Source of the DNA: Gammaproteobacteria bacterium | GTDB taxonomy: Bacteria > Pseudomonadota > Gammaproteobacteria > Pseudomonadales > Pseudohongiellaceae | NCBI GenBank assembly: GCA_016762995.1 | Contig: JAESUT010000031.1 | Location: 5,237 to 11,578, forward strand | Direction of reading: 5' to 3' | Length of the DNA stretch: 6,342 bases | Shown: positions 1 through 5,969 of the stretch, in pieces | How positions within the stretch are numbered: position 1 is the stretch's first letter | Layout: each line of letters opens with the position of its first letter | Made by a program: the position numbers and the translations under genes | Notes under the pieces: generated by a model | The model's input: only the letters and a program-made list of their open reading frames with translations | Told to the model about the DNA's origin: nothing | Database searches by the model: none

Positions 1-436
1 CCATTCTATCTGACAGATTAAGAGGGGCTTTGATCCTCATCAACCGCTCTAGTCAGTACTCAGTTGGTAATTATGGTAACAATATTCCATTTTCAATCCT
101 ACAGGGTGCGACACCATGTCACAGAAAGTTGCAGCTAGCACCCTGCGGCTGTTCTCTCAAAATAAACTACTTATAAAACAATGCGTTAAAGGCCGTTTTC
201 GGCGAAGAATAATCAGTAACTAATATTCATGTGGTCGAGTTCGATATTCGTCACTCACTTTACCTACAAACTCGCTGTCTGACGGGCTCAATGCGGCAGC
301 GATGGCAGCCTCTATCACCTCTGAATATGGCCTTTTTGCCTTCGGACGAGCGACCATTGAAATCGCATAAATTGACCGAACCGCGTATAGTTGGGGCTCA
401 ATCACGGCCAATTCCAAGGTAGTTAAATCACCTACT
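1..436. other. Left intergenic/unassigned region, no supported gene
   Basis: I see no convincing gene here. A frame on the plus strand is open from base 3 to a TAA near 172, but its translation is low-complexity and unlike any family I know. Two opposed short frames between 220 and 422 are equally unrecognisable. The region contains a TTGAT/ATCAA dyad (30-43), an 8-base inverted repeat (102-109 with 138-145), a 17-base dyad (107-123), a TATAAA hexamer at 172-177 without a good -35, and a small GCCG-TTTT-CGGC hairpin (192-203). It most likely holds the leader and promoter of the transporter gene and the downstream end of an unseen left neighbour. Confidence 0.5.
102..145. repeat. Inverted repeat CAGGGTGC ... 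GCACCCTG
   Basis: Two perfect 8-base arms (102-109 and 138-145) enclose 28 bases. No T-run follows on either strand, so a classical Rho-independent terminator is not supported. The 7-base core AGGGTGC/GCACCCT also forms the arms of the stem-loop after clpP at 4081-4113. That could be a shared element or coincidence between two GC-rich stems. A shorter dyad, TGCGACA-CCA-TGTCACA (107-123, one mismatch), overlaps the left arm and resembles a transcription-factor operator. Confidence 0.35.
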
Positions 437-2932
437 ATGTCCTCATCTGTTACTCGATTCTATAGCTCTCTAGTATTCACTAAACCCTATCTGGTAATCG
501 CTATTCTGTTGTTGCTCGTTGGATTTTTCGGCTGGCAGGCACAGAATTTTCGGCTTGATGCCTCCGCCGACTCACTGCTATTAGAAGACGATCCAGATCT
601 CGAGTTCTCGCGAGAGGTTAATGTGCGCTACGGCATTCGAGAAGCAGTCACAATTGCCTATACACCTACAGGTGATCTATTCAGTCGTGAAGAGCTAAAC
701 AAGCTCGGTGCATTGAGTGAAGAACTGCTCGCAATAGAACGTGTTGATTCGGTGGACAGCATTCTCAATGTACCCATCTTTGAGGACACACCTCTCACCG
801 GAATTTCGGAAGACTATCTAACCCTGGCAGACCAAGATATAGATCTGGTATCGGCACGCGAAGAAGTCACTAACAGTCCGATTTTTAGAAATGCGGTTAT
901 CAGTCCCGATGGAAAAACCGCGGGTATGTTGGTTAGCTTCGCTATCGATGAGACAGCGCGTGCATTGATAGGCCGACGCACTGAACTACGTAACAAGTCG
1001 CGGGGCGAAGAGCTCTCTTTGGATGAAGTCAGTGAACTGGCGCAGGTAGAATCGGATTACGCGGTGCATAGCGTCTTAGCGGCTGATCGCCAGCATGAGA
1101 TTATTGGTGTGGTGCGCGAAACACTGGAGCGCTATAGGGGCGGCGCTCAGATTTATCTCGGCGGCGCGCCGATGATTGCCGATGATCTCGTCACTTTCGT
1201 ACAGAGCGACTTAAGTAGCTTCAGCTTCGCGGTAGTCCTTCTTATTATCTTTGCGCTTGGCCTTATTTTCCGCAAGGTGCGTTGGGTAGCTCTGCCTCTG
1301 GCTTGTTGTGCCGTTGCCGGCGTTATCATGGTGGGAGTTCTGGGGTTTATGGACTGGCGCGTAACTGTCGTGTCATCCAACTTCATTTCTTTGCTATTGA
1401 TAATAACTATATCGCTAACCGTACACCTTACTGTTCGCTATCGTGAGCTGAGAGCGACTCGGCACTATACCAATCACGACAAATTACTTCGTCATTCTAT
1501 ACTGAGTATGTTCAGGCCTTGTTTGTACACGGCACTTACTACAGCGGTAGCGTTTGGCTCGCTGATAGTCAGCGGCATCTTACCGATCATTACTTTCGGC
1601 TGGATGATGATGATGGGGGTGGCAACGGCTTTGCTTGTTGCTTTCACTCTCTTCCCAGCGATTCTCAGCATTATCAAGAAAGATGAGTCGCAAATCTCGT
1701 CAAACCTGCGTCTTAATTTGACTACCGCCCTGGCTGACGTTACCGCAAAACTAGACAACAAAATCTTGTATATCTATCTCGGCGTAGCGCTCATTAGCGG
1801 TATCGGGCTTTCACAAATTCGAGTTGAGAACAGCTTCATCGACTATTTTCGAGAGAGCACTGAAATTTATCAGGGTATGTCACTGTTCGATGAGAAGCTG
1901 GGCGGCACTCTGTCTTTTGATGTTGTCGTGAATCTGCCCGACGTGGAAGATGACTTCGATGGAGGTTTCGATGACGGCTTCGGATTCGGTGATAGCGACG
2001 ACAGCAATGAGGATGCTTACTGGTTTACGGCGCCGAAGATGGAACAGATTAAGGCGATCCACCAGTATCTGGACAACGATCCGCAGACCGGAAAGGTGCT
2101 TTCTTTCGGCGCAGTCATAGAGCTCGCCGAACAATTGAACGACGATCAACCCATAGATGGATTGCTATGGGCAGTGCTCTACAACCGTATTCCGGAAACC
2201 TTAAAAAACACGGTATTGAACCCGTTCATATCGATCGACGATAACCAGCTTCGATTTAATGTGCGGGTAATCGAGTCCGCGGAGAATTTGAATCGAAACG
2301 AATTGCTGCAACGTATCGAAGCGGGCATAGAATCCGAGTTTGGATTTGCCGATGAAGATGTTCATTTGACCGGCATACTTGTGATGTACAACAATGTACT
2401 GCAGAGTCTTTTTCAATCGCAGATACTAACGCTCGGTGTTGTTATGCTGGCGATCATGCTGATGTTTCTGGTCTTGTTTAGATCCTTTATGATCGCGCTG
2501 ATCTGTATTATCCCTAACGCGATCGCTGCAGCCTTTGTGCTGGGCATAATGGGTTGGGTCGGTATTCCTCTGGATATTATGACGATTACAATTGCGTCGA
2601 TATCAGTTGGCATAGGTGTCGACAACACGATCCATTACATGCACCGCTTCAAACGTGAATTTCCTCGCATTGGAAATTACCGTGACACGATGTACTTTTG
2701 CCACAACAGTATTGGGCGTGCGATGTACTTCACATCGATGACGATTGTGGCGGGTTTCTCAATTCTTGCTCTGTCTAACTTTATTCCAACTATCGTGTTT
2801 GGTCTGCTGACCAGCCTCGCCATGCTGGTTGCGCTAGTCGGCTCGCTCACCTTGCTGCCGCAGCTGCTCGCAACATTCAAGCCCCTGGGGCCAGAGACAA
2901 CTCCCGTGACAGAGGGGCCGATTCAGTCCTAA
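437..2932 (+). CDS. RND/MMPL-superfamily transporter (COG1033-type exporter)
   Basis: This is a predicted inner-membrane, proton-driven exporter of the RND superfamily; the substrate is unknown. The 831 residues show the duplicated RND layout. TM1 is about 17-33, followed by a periplasmic domain to about 258. A first membrane bundle spans about 262-413, TM7 about 442-458, a second periplasmic domain about 460-655, and a second bundle about 660-814. The second repeat carries the family signature GIGVDNTIHYMHRF (726-738, Asp729 within the membrane helix). The matching part of the first repeat (ISLTVHLTVRYRE, 325-337) has no acidic residue in the membrane. The second periplasmic domain begins with the typical SFIDYFRES and LGGT motifs. 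It contains an unusual acidic Gly/Phe stretch at 505-526. ATG 437 is the first start after the in-frame TAA at 368-370; the nearest SD-like AAGG (416-419) is 17 bases away, so translation initiation may be weak. No adaptor or outer-membrane channel gene adjoins it. Family is sure; drug, lipid or hopanoid export cannot be separated. Confidence 0.9.
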   Translation: MSSSVTRFYSSLVFTKPYLVIAILLLLVGFFGWQAQNFRLDASADSLLLEDDPDLEFSREVNVRYGIREAVTIAYTPTGDLFSREELNKLGALSEELLAIERVDSVDSILNVPIFEDTPLTGISEDYLTLADQDIDLVSAREEVTNSPIFRNAVISPDGKTAGMLVSFAIDETARALIGRRTELRNKSRGEELSLDEVSELAQVESDYAVHSVLAADRQHEIIGVVRETLERYRGGAQIYLGGAPMIADDLVTFVQSDLSSFSFAVVLLIIFALGLIFRKVRWVALPLACCAVAGVIMVGVLGFMDWRVTVVSSNFISLLLIITISLTVHLTVRYRELRATRHYTNHDKLLRHSILSMFRPCLYTALTTAVAFGSLIVSGILPIITFGWMMMMGVATALLVAFTLFPAILSIIKKDESQISSNLRLNLTTALADVTAKLDNKILYIYLGVALISGIGLSQIRVENSFIDYFRESTEIYQGMSLFDEKLGGTLSFDVVVNLPDVEDDFDGGFDDGFGFGDSDDSNEDAYWFTAPKMEQIKAIHQYLDNDPQTGKVLSFGAVIELAEQLNDDQPIDGLLWAVLYNRIPETLKNTVLNPFISIDDNQLRFNVRVIESAENLNRNELLQRIEAGIESEFGFADEDVHLTGILVMYNNVLQSLFQSQILTLGVVMLAIMLMFLVLFRSFMIALICIIPNAIAAAFVLGIMGWVGIPLDIMTITIASISVGIGVDNTIHYMHRFKREFPRIGNYRDTMYFCHNSIGRAMYFTSMTIVAGFSILALSNFIPTIVFGLLTSLAMLVALVGSLTLLPQLLATFKPLGPETTPVTEGPIQS

Positions 2933-2948
2933 TTTTGCTAATTAACGG

Positions 2949-2989
2949 CTAAAGTGTGAGCATGGAGATGGACTGATTCACAGCTTTAG
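2949..2989. promoter_or_regulatory. Bulged stem-loop between transporter and cytochrome genes
   Basis: CTAAAGTGTGA (2949-2959) pairs with TCACA-G-CTTTAG (2978-2989), giving an 11-base-pair stem with one bulged G (2983) and an 18-base loop. It starts 17 bases after the transporter stop and ends 38 bases before the cytochrome start. The following bases (GTAGGATAAG) are not a T-run, so this is not a standard intrinsic terminator. It could stabilise the upstream mRNA 3' end, be a processing site, or be a protein-binding dyad. Confidence 0.45.
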
Positions 2990-3027
2990 GTAGGATAAGT
3001 TAACTCTCTAAATTTTGAGGACAGTTA

Positions 3028-3408
3028 GTGGTTCGTATACTGATTTATTTGGCAGCCGCAATGACCCTGATCGCTTGTAGCGAACAGCCGGTCGAGCCCG
3101 AATTGGCGGACACTGCAGAGGTGCAAGCATTCATGGCGGATGCCGCAGCTGTAGCTAGAGGGCAGGCTATATTTGAAGGCTCCTGTGCAAGCTTCTGTCA
3201 TACTATGGAGCCTACGGCTGCGCTCGATGCTTCGTTTCTCTTCGACTGCCAGTGGAATCATGGGTCCACGGATCAGGATATCTTCAATACAGTTACCAGC
3301 GGCGTAGTCGGTACGCGCATGGTGGGTTTCGGCTCAAATTTTCCTGAAGGTGATAACGATCTTTGGAAAGTGATCGCCTACCTACGCAGCAAGCAGCAAG
3401 CCTGTTAG
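3028..3408 (+). CDS. Small c-type cytochrome lipoprotein with CX3CH heme site
   Basis: This is a predicted monoheme, class I-like c-type cytochrome anchored by lipid on the periplasmic side, likely passing electrons to or from a periplasmic dehydrogenase or a terminal oxidase. The N-terminus has a short hydrophobic stretch ending in the lipobox LIAC (14-17). Ser18 at +2 would suggest outer-membrane sorting under the E. coli rule. The heme site is CASFCH (53-58), with three residues between the cysteines instead of two; His58 is the proximal ligand. Met98 in GTRMVGFG is the likely distal ligand, followed by the usual C-terminal helix (LWKVIAYLRS, 112-121). Cys74 and the terminal Cys126 could form a disulfide. 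The length (126) is typical of a single-domain cytochrome c. GTG 3028 is chosen because GAGG (3017-3020) lies 7 bases upstream and it gives a complete signal peptide. The partner enzyme is not in the window. Confidence 0.85.
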   Translation: MVRILIYLAAAMTLIACSEQPVEPELADTAEVQAFMADAAAVARGQAIFEGSCASFCHTMEPTAALDASFLFDCQWNHGSTDQDIFNTVTSGVVGTRMVGFGSNFPEGDNDLWKVIAYLRSKQQAC

Positions 3409-3482
3409 AATCTGCCCTTAGTAGCATTAATGTTTAATTGACGTATTTCGACCTATTACCCAATAGTCAGACGAGGTTTTTA

Positions 3483-4076
3483 ATGGAAGTGAATTCTCCC
3501 GCAGCAGATAAAAAACAAGATAAATCATCCGGCAAGTCGGGATTCATTGACGAGAAGCTATTCAAGTCACGGGCCATTACAATCTTTGGCGAGATCAATG
3601 ACAAGCTCGCGAAAAGCGTCACCGAGAAACTACTAGCTCTAGCGGCGGACAATGACGAGCCGATCTCAATTTACATCAGCTCGCCAGGTGGGCACGTTGA
3701 ATCGGGCGATGTAGTCTATGACATAATCAAATTCATTAAGCCGACGGTGAAGGTTATCGGTACGGGATGGGTTGCAAGTGCAGCGACGACTATTTATCTA
3801 GCTGCGTCTAAGGAAAATCGCTTCTCATTGCCGAATACACGTTTTCTAGTTCATCAGCCCTCTGGTGGCTCGCGCGGAGACGCGACAGATATTGCTATTC
3901 AGGCTCAGGAGATCGTTAAGATGCGGGCTCGTATCAATCAGTTGATAGCCGATGAGACAGGGCAGCCACTCGAGCGAGTAGAGCAAGACACCGATCGAGA
4001 TTTTTGGATGAGTGCAACCGAGGCGGTCGACTACGGTATCGTGACTAAGATCGTTAAATCTGTAACTGAAATATAA
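3483..4076 (+). CDS. clpP: ClpP-family serine peptidase (ClpP2-like paralogue)
   Basis: This is the proteolytic subunit of a Clp-type cytosolic protease, expected to form a double-ring 14-mer served by an AAA+ unfoldase. In 197 residues the triad is complete: Ser99 (WVASAA), His124 (FLVHQPSGG) and Asp173 (DTDRD). Spacings of 25 and 49 match my recollection of E. coli ClpP. Other family marks are the SSPGG turn (66-70), PNTRFLVHQP, the handle helix (about 135-155) and the EAVDYGIV ending. The N-terminus is unusual: a polar, lysine-rich segment (1-20) replaces the axial-loop region of canonical ClpP. The sequence resembles, from memory, the second ClpP of Pseudomonas aeruginosa. No clpX or tig adjoins it, unlike the housekeeping locus, so it is probably a paralogue. 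ATG 3483 is preferred over the in-frame TTG at 3438: it has GAGG (3473-3476) 6 bases upstream, and the extra 15 residues are not family-like. Confidence 0.93.
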   Translation: MEVNSPAADKKQDKSSGKSGFIDEKLFKSRAITIFGEINDKLAKSVTEKLLALAADNDEPISIYISSPGGHVESGDVVYDIIKFIKPTVKVIGTGWVASAATTIYLAASKENRFSLPNTRFLVHQPSGGSRGDATDIAIQAQEIVKMRARINQLIADETGQPLERVEQDTDRDFWMSATEAVDYGIVTKIVKSVTEI

Positions 4077-4080
4077 GGCT

Positions 4081-4118
4081 TAGGGTGCCATAGAGGTAAT
4101 AAGAGGCACCCTAGTTTT
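4081..4118 (+). terminator. Rho-independent terminator after clpP
   Basis: TAGGGTGCC (4081-4089) and GGCACCCTA (4105-4113) form a perfect 9-base-pair stem with a 15-base loop, followed by a G and TTTT (4115-4118). It begins 5 bases after the clpP stop and sits between convergent genes. The right arm contains the stop codon of the minus-strand gene (4111-4113). On the minus strand no T-run follows, so it is a better terminator for clpP than for the opposing unit, though the stem could serve both. Confidence 0.7.
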
Positions 4119-4530
4119 CGGCGTTCTCTGCTACCTTTCTGAAGACTGCCTGACGGCCTTTAGAAAGCATGCATACCACCATGAAGTCTGGCAAGCAGGT
4201 CGCCGCAAAGGCGACCGCTGTGTCCGGGTTCACAATTTCGGCTTGGATCAACCCTGTCACACCGGCATATTCTATTTCTACAGTTACGACGTTGCCGTCC
4301 AACTTTCCATTATTACTGCTCCATTCGAAGCCGAGAGATTCTACTTGGCCTACCTTAAATTCTTCATTTTCGATTGTCACATTGATGCTGAAAAGCGTGC
4401 CTTCGGCTATCCAAATACCATCCCAATGTAATGATAGATCTTCTTGGGCGCTCGCACTTGCCAATAAAAAAATGGAGGAATAAGTGGCAAAGGCTAGTGT
4501 CAAAATTCTGGGTAAACAGGTCTTATGCAA
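4111..4530 (-). CDS. Small exported protein of unknown function, coupled to nnrU
   Basis: I do not recognise this family. Starting at TTG 4530 it is 139 residues with a convincing Sec signal peptide: n-region MHKTCLPR, a hydrophobic core of about 9-24, and the AxA site ASA|QE (26-28). The mature part of about 111 residues is rich in alternating hydrophobic and polar stretches (for example SINVTIENEEFKV and GNVVTVEIEYAGV), suggesting a beta-sheet or barrel-like periplasmic domain. WDGIWIAEG (about 36-44) opens it. Cys112 and Cys120 could form a disulfide. No ATG exists near the N-terminus. Two TTG codons, 4548 and 4530, each have a GGAG 6 bases upstream; I prefer 4530 because it gives the more compact signal peptide and only an 8-base overlap with nnrU. 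The alternative gives 145 residues. The overlap implies translational coupling to nnrU. That it is a real gene is likely; its function is unknown. Confidence 0.7.
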   Translation of the reverse strand: MHKTCLPRILTLAFATYSSIFLLASASAQEDLSLHWDGIWIAEGTLFSINVTIENEEFKVGQVESLGFEWSSNNGKLDGNVVTVEIEYAGVTGLIQAEIVNPDTAVAFAATCLPDFMVVCMLSKGRQAVFRKVAENAEN

Positions 4531-5083
4531 AGCTGACTCCAACGCCAAAAAGTTCTCCGTGGTAGAGACCTATTCCGACATACAAACCGAGACCGACCAA
4601 GAGAGAGATAATGTCCCAGATAAATACGGGCGATTTTGAATCGACGTCTACCACGCTGCGCATTGTGAAAATTTTCACACTCGAGAAAATTGCGAAGCTG
4701 CCAAACAAGAGCATCGATGCGAGATCGCCGTTAGACCACAGATGGGAAAGGCTCCAGAGCAGAATGCCAACCAACATAGGATTGCGTAGAAATTTGCGCA
4801 GGTAAGACAGGGGCACGTTACCAGCAACGACGCAGATCGAGGCTGGAATCATTAACATAACGCTCAGTGAGCGCCATTCGTAGATTGGCTGCCAGATCAT
4901 CTGAAAGGGCGAGAGTGATTTACCCCAGATGATCAGCCCGAGACCCGCCAGAGAAACGAGGCTATACAGACCCATGTAGGCGCCCTGGGAGGGTAGCGCA
5001 TCCTTCAATGGCTGCCGCAGCCCAAACTCCCGAAGTAAATGAGGAGCAAAGAACAGTATTAATCCGAAAACAAGTACAAACAT
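4523..5083 (-). CDS. nnrU: NnrU-family integral membrane protein
   Basis: This is an inner-membrane protein of the NnrU family. The family was named from denitrification gene clusters, and plant zeta-carotene isomerase Z-ISO is a heme-binding homologue; the reaction in most bacteria is unknown. The 186 residues have about six hydrophobic segments (roughly 1-14, 36-54, 72-90, 102-118, 121-139, 153-174). Family features are FFAPHLLREFGL (11-22, His15), YMGLYSLVSLAGLGLIIWG (36-54), and NPMLVGILLWSLSHLWSNG followed by LLFG (101-128, His114). His15 and His114 are candidate heme ligands by analogy with Z-ISO; this is inference. ATG 5083 has GAGG (5093-5090) 6 bases upstream. Its 3' end overlaps the start of a small exported protein. 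No nitrite or nitric oxide reductase gene is visible, so a denitrification role is not supported here. A weak promoter candidate, TTCACG-N15-TACACT, ends near 5108. Confidence 0.88.
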   Translation of the reverse strand: MFVLVFGLILFFAPHLLREFGLRQPLKDALPSQGAYMGLYSLVSLAGLGLIIWGKSLSPFQMIWQPIYEWRSLSVMLMIPASICVVAGNVPLSYLRKFLRNPMLVGILLWSLSHLWSNGDLASMLLFGSFAIFSSVKIFTMRSVVDVDSKSPVFIWDIISLLVGLGLYVGIGLYHGELFGVGVSFA

Positions 5084-5153
5084 GTCTTACCTCAACTAGA
5101 TCGGGCAAGTGTAGCATGACTGTATTGCCGTGAAAGGGGAGCATAGCTGGAGA

Positions 5154-5171
5154 AGCCCGGTGTGCCGGGTT
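5154..5171. repeat. Short hairpin in the nnrU-tetR divergent spacer
   Basis: AGCCCGG (5154-5160), loop TGTG, CCGGGTT (5165-5171) forms a 7-pair stem with one G-T wobble. It lies upstream of both divergent genes. No T-run follows on either strand, so it is not a convincing terminator. It might be a protein-binding dyad or have no function. Confidence 0.3.
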
Positions 5172-5236
5172 GTGTGGGGGGTCGAATAGGCTCTATGAAA
5201 ACCTCATCCTTTTCCACGTTGAAGTCGAAAGTAAAG

Positions 5237-5265
5237 TTGACAGATTTATTAATTAATCGTTTAAT
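5237..5265 (+). promoter_or_regulatory. Sigma-70 promoter of the tetR-hlyD unit
   Basis: TTGACA (5237-5242, perfect consensus) is followed after exactly 17 bases by TTTAAT (5260-5265, five of six consensus bases). Predicted transcription starts at about 5272, leaving a leader of roughly 23 bases before ATG 5295. This makes the TTG at 5277 an unlikely start. It is the strongest promoter-like signal in the window. Confidence 0.7.
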
Positions 5266-5268
5266 TAA
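5249..5268. promoter_or_regulatory. Probable operator: two TTAATTAA octamers over the -10
   Basis: Two identical self-palindromic octamers TTAATTAA (5249-5256 and 5261-5268) are separated by TCGT, with a 12-base repeat distance, about one helical turn. They cover the spacer and -10 of the tetR promoter. A repressor bound here would block RNA polymerase, which fits autoregulation by the adjacent TetR protein. The assignment is inference: AT-rich promoters produce such octamers by chance more often than mixed sequence would. Confidence 0.45.
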
Positions 5269-5294
5269 ATATTACGTTGGCAAGAGATCAGAAA

Positions 5295-5969
5295 ATGAAG
5301 CAATCGACCACCAAGAGCGCATCGCTAGGCAGACCATCGGGACGAGACTCGGAGAAAGTTCGCAGGGATTTGCTGGAATCCGCCCGTGACCATTTTCTGA
5401 AGAGAGACTTTAAGGCGGTATCACTGCGCGAGATAGCGAGCAGCGCAGGGGTGAATGGGGCCATGGTGAACTATTACTTCGGGGGCAAGAAGGGGCTGTA
5501 CCTAGCGATGGTGGATGAGTTGTTCGAGTCCTTAGATGAAAAGATGAGGAGTTTGAGCGACAGTTCGGAATTTTCGATCGCCGACTTTAGTCACAGCTAT
5601 TGTTTGTTGTTGGCGGAAAATCCTTGGTGGCCAAACTTCATAGTGCGTGAAATCTTGTTCAGCGAAGGAGAAACCAAGGAGGAAGTATTGCAGCGGTTCA
5701 GCAAGATGATCGCGCCAAAGTTACTGCATGCAATTGGTCAGGAAGTTGAAGATGGAAACTACCGAGAAGGACTAAATCCTGAGCTAACCCTCATGTCCCT
5801 CATGGGAATGGCTATCTTTCCCTTTCTTGCAGCGCCGATGATTGAGCGCGTTTTCGGCATGAAGATCGATGAATCTATGGCTAATAAATTGGCTGAACAC
5901 AACGTTGCTCTTTTCATGAATGGGGTTGTGAATCAAAAACAACAGGTCACCGAAGGGACGGGGTCATGA
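5295..5969 (+). CDS. TetR-family transcriptional regulator
   Basis: This is a predicted dimeric, ligand-responsive repressor, probably of its own operon. It has 224 residues, normal for the family. The N-terminal DNA-binding domain spans about 20-70: helix 1 (SEKVRRDLLESARDHFLK, 19-36), then the helix-turn-helix VSLREIASSAGVNGAMVNYYF (42-62), with the usual YYF and GLY endings (60-69). The rest is a helical ligand and dimer domain with NPWWPNFIVRE in its middle. The N-terminal tail has a GRPSGR motif (12-17) that often contacts the minor groove. ATG 5295 is chosen over TTG 5277 because the promoter predicts transcription starting near 5272 and TTG has no ribosome site; the ATG site (AAGAGA, 5282-5287) is modest. 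The stop overlaps the next gene as ATGA. The pairing with an HlyD adaptor recalls CecR and ybhG; the ligand is unknown. Confidence 0.92.
   Translation: MKQSTTKSASLGRPSGRDSEKVRRDLLESARDHFLKRDFKAVSLREIASSAGVNGAMVNYYFGGKKGLYLAMVDELFESLDEKMRSLSDSSEFSIADFSHSYCLLLAENPWWPNFIVREILFSEGETKEEVLQRFSKMIAPKLLHAIGQEVEDGNYREGLNPELTLMSLMGMAIFPFLAAPMIERVFGMKIDESMANKLAEHNVALFMNGVVNQKQQVTEGTGS

Noticed and set aside
372..391. TTGACC and TATAGT as a transporter promoter
   Set aside because: The hexamers are only 8 bases apart, far from the required 16-18.
220..417. Minus-strand open frame of 65 codons
   Set aside because: No recognisable motif and no clear ribosome site; its alanine-rich stretch looks more gene-like than its rival, but not enough to call.
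231..422. Plus-strand open frame of 63 codons before the transporter
   Set aside because: The translation matches no family I know, is rich in Arg/Pro/Leu without domain character, and an opposite-strand frame covers the same bases equally well.
3438..3466. TTGACG as -35 of a clpP promoter
   Set aside because: At 17 bases spacing the -10 position reads CAATAG, a poor match.
3438..3482. TTG start giving ClpP 15 more N-terminal residues
   Set aside because: The extra residues are unlike ClpP, and ATG 3483 has a well-placed GAGG.
4169..4483. Plus-strand open frame of 104 codons opposite the small exported protein
   Set aside because: The minus frame has a coherent signal peptide, ribosome site and operon position; the plus frame has none of these and looks like its antisense shadow.
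5154..5171. GC-rich hairpin as an intrinsic terminator
   Set aside because: No T-run follows on either strand, and it lies upstream of both divergent genes.
5277..5294. TTG start giving the TetR protein 6 more residues
   Set aside because: It lies only about 5 bases after the predicted transcription start and has no ribosome site.
5162..5389. Plus-strand open frame of 75 codons across the tetR promoter
   Set aside because: It runs through the promoter and into tetR in another frame, with no family resemblance.
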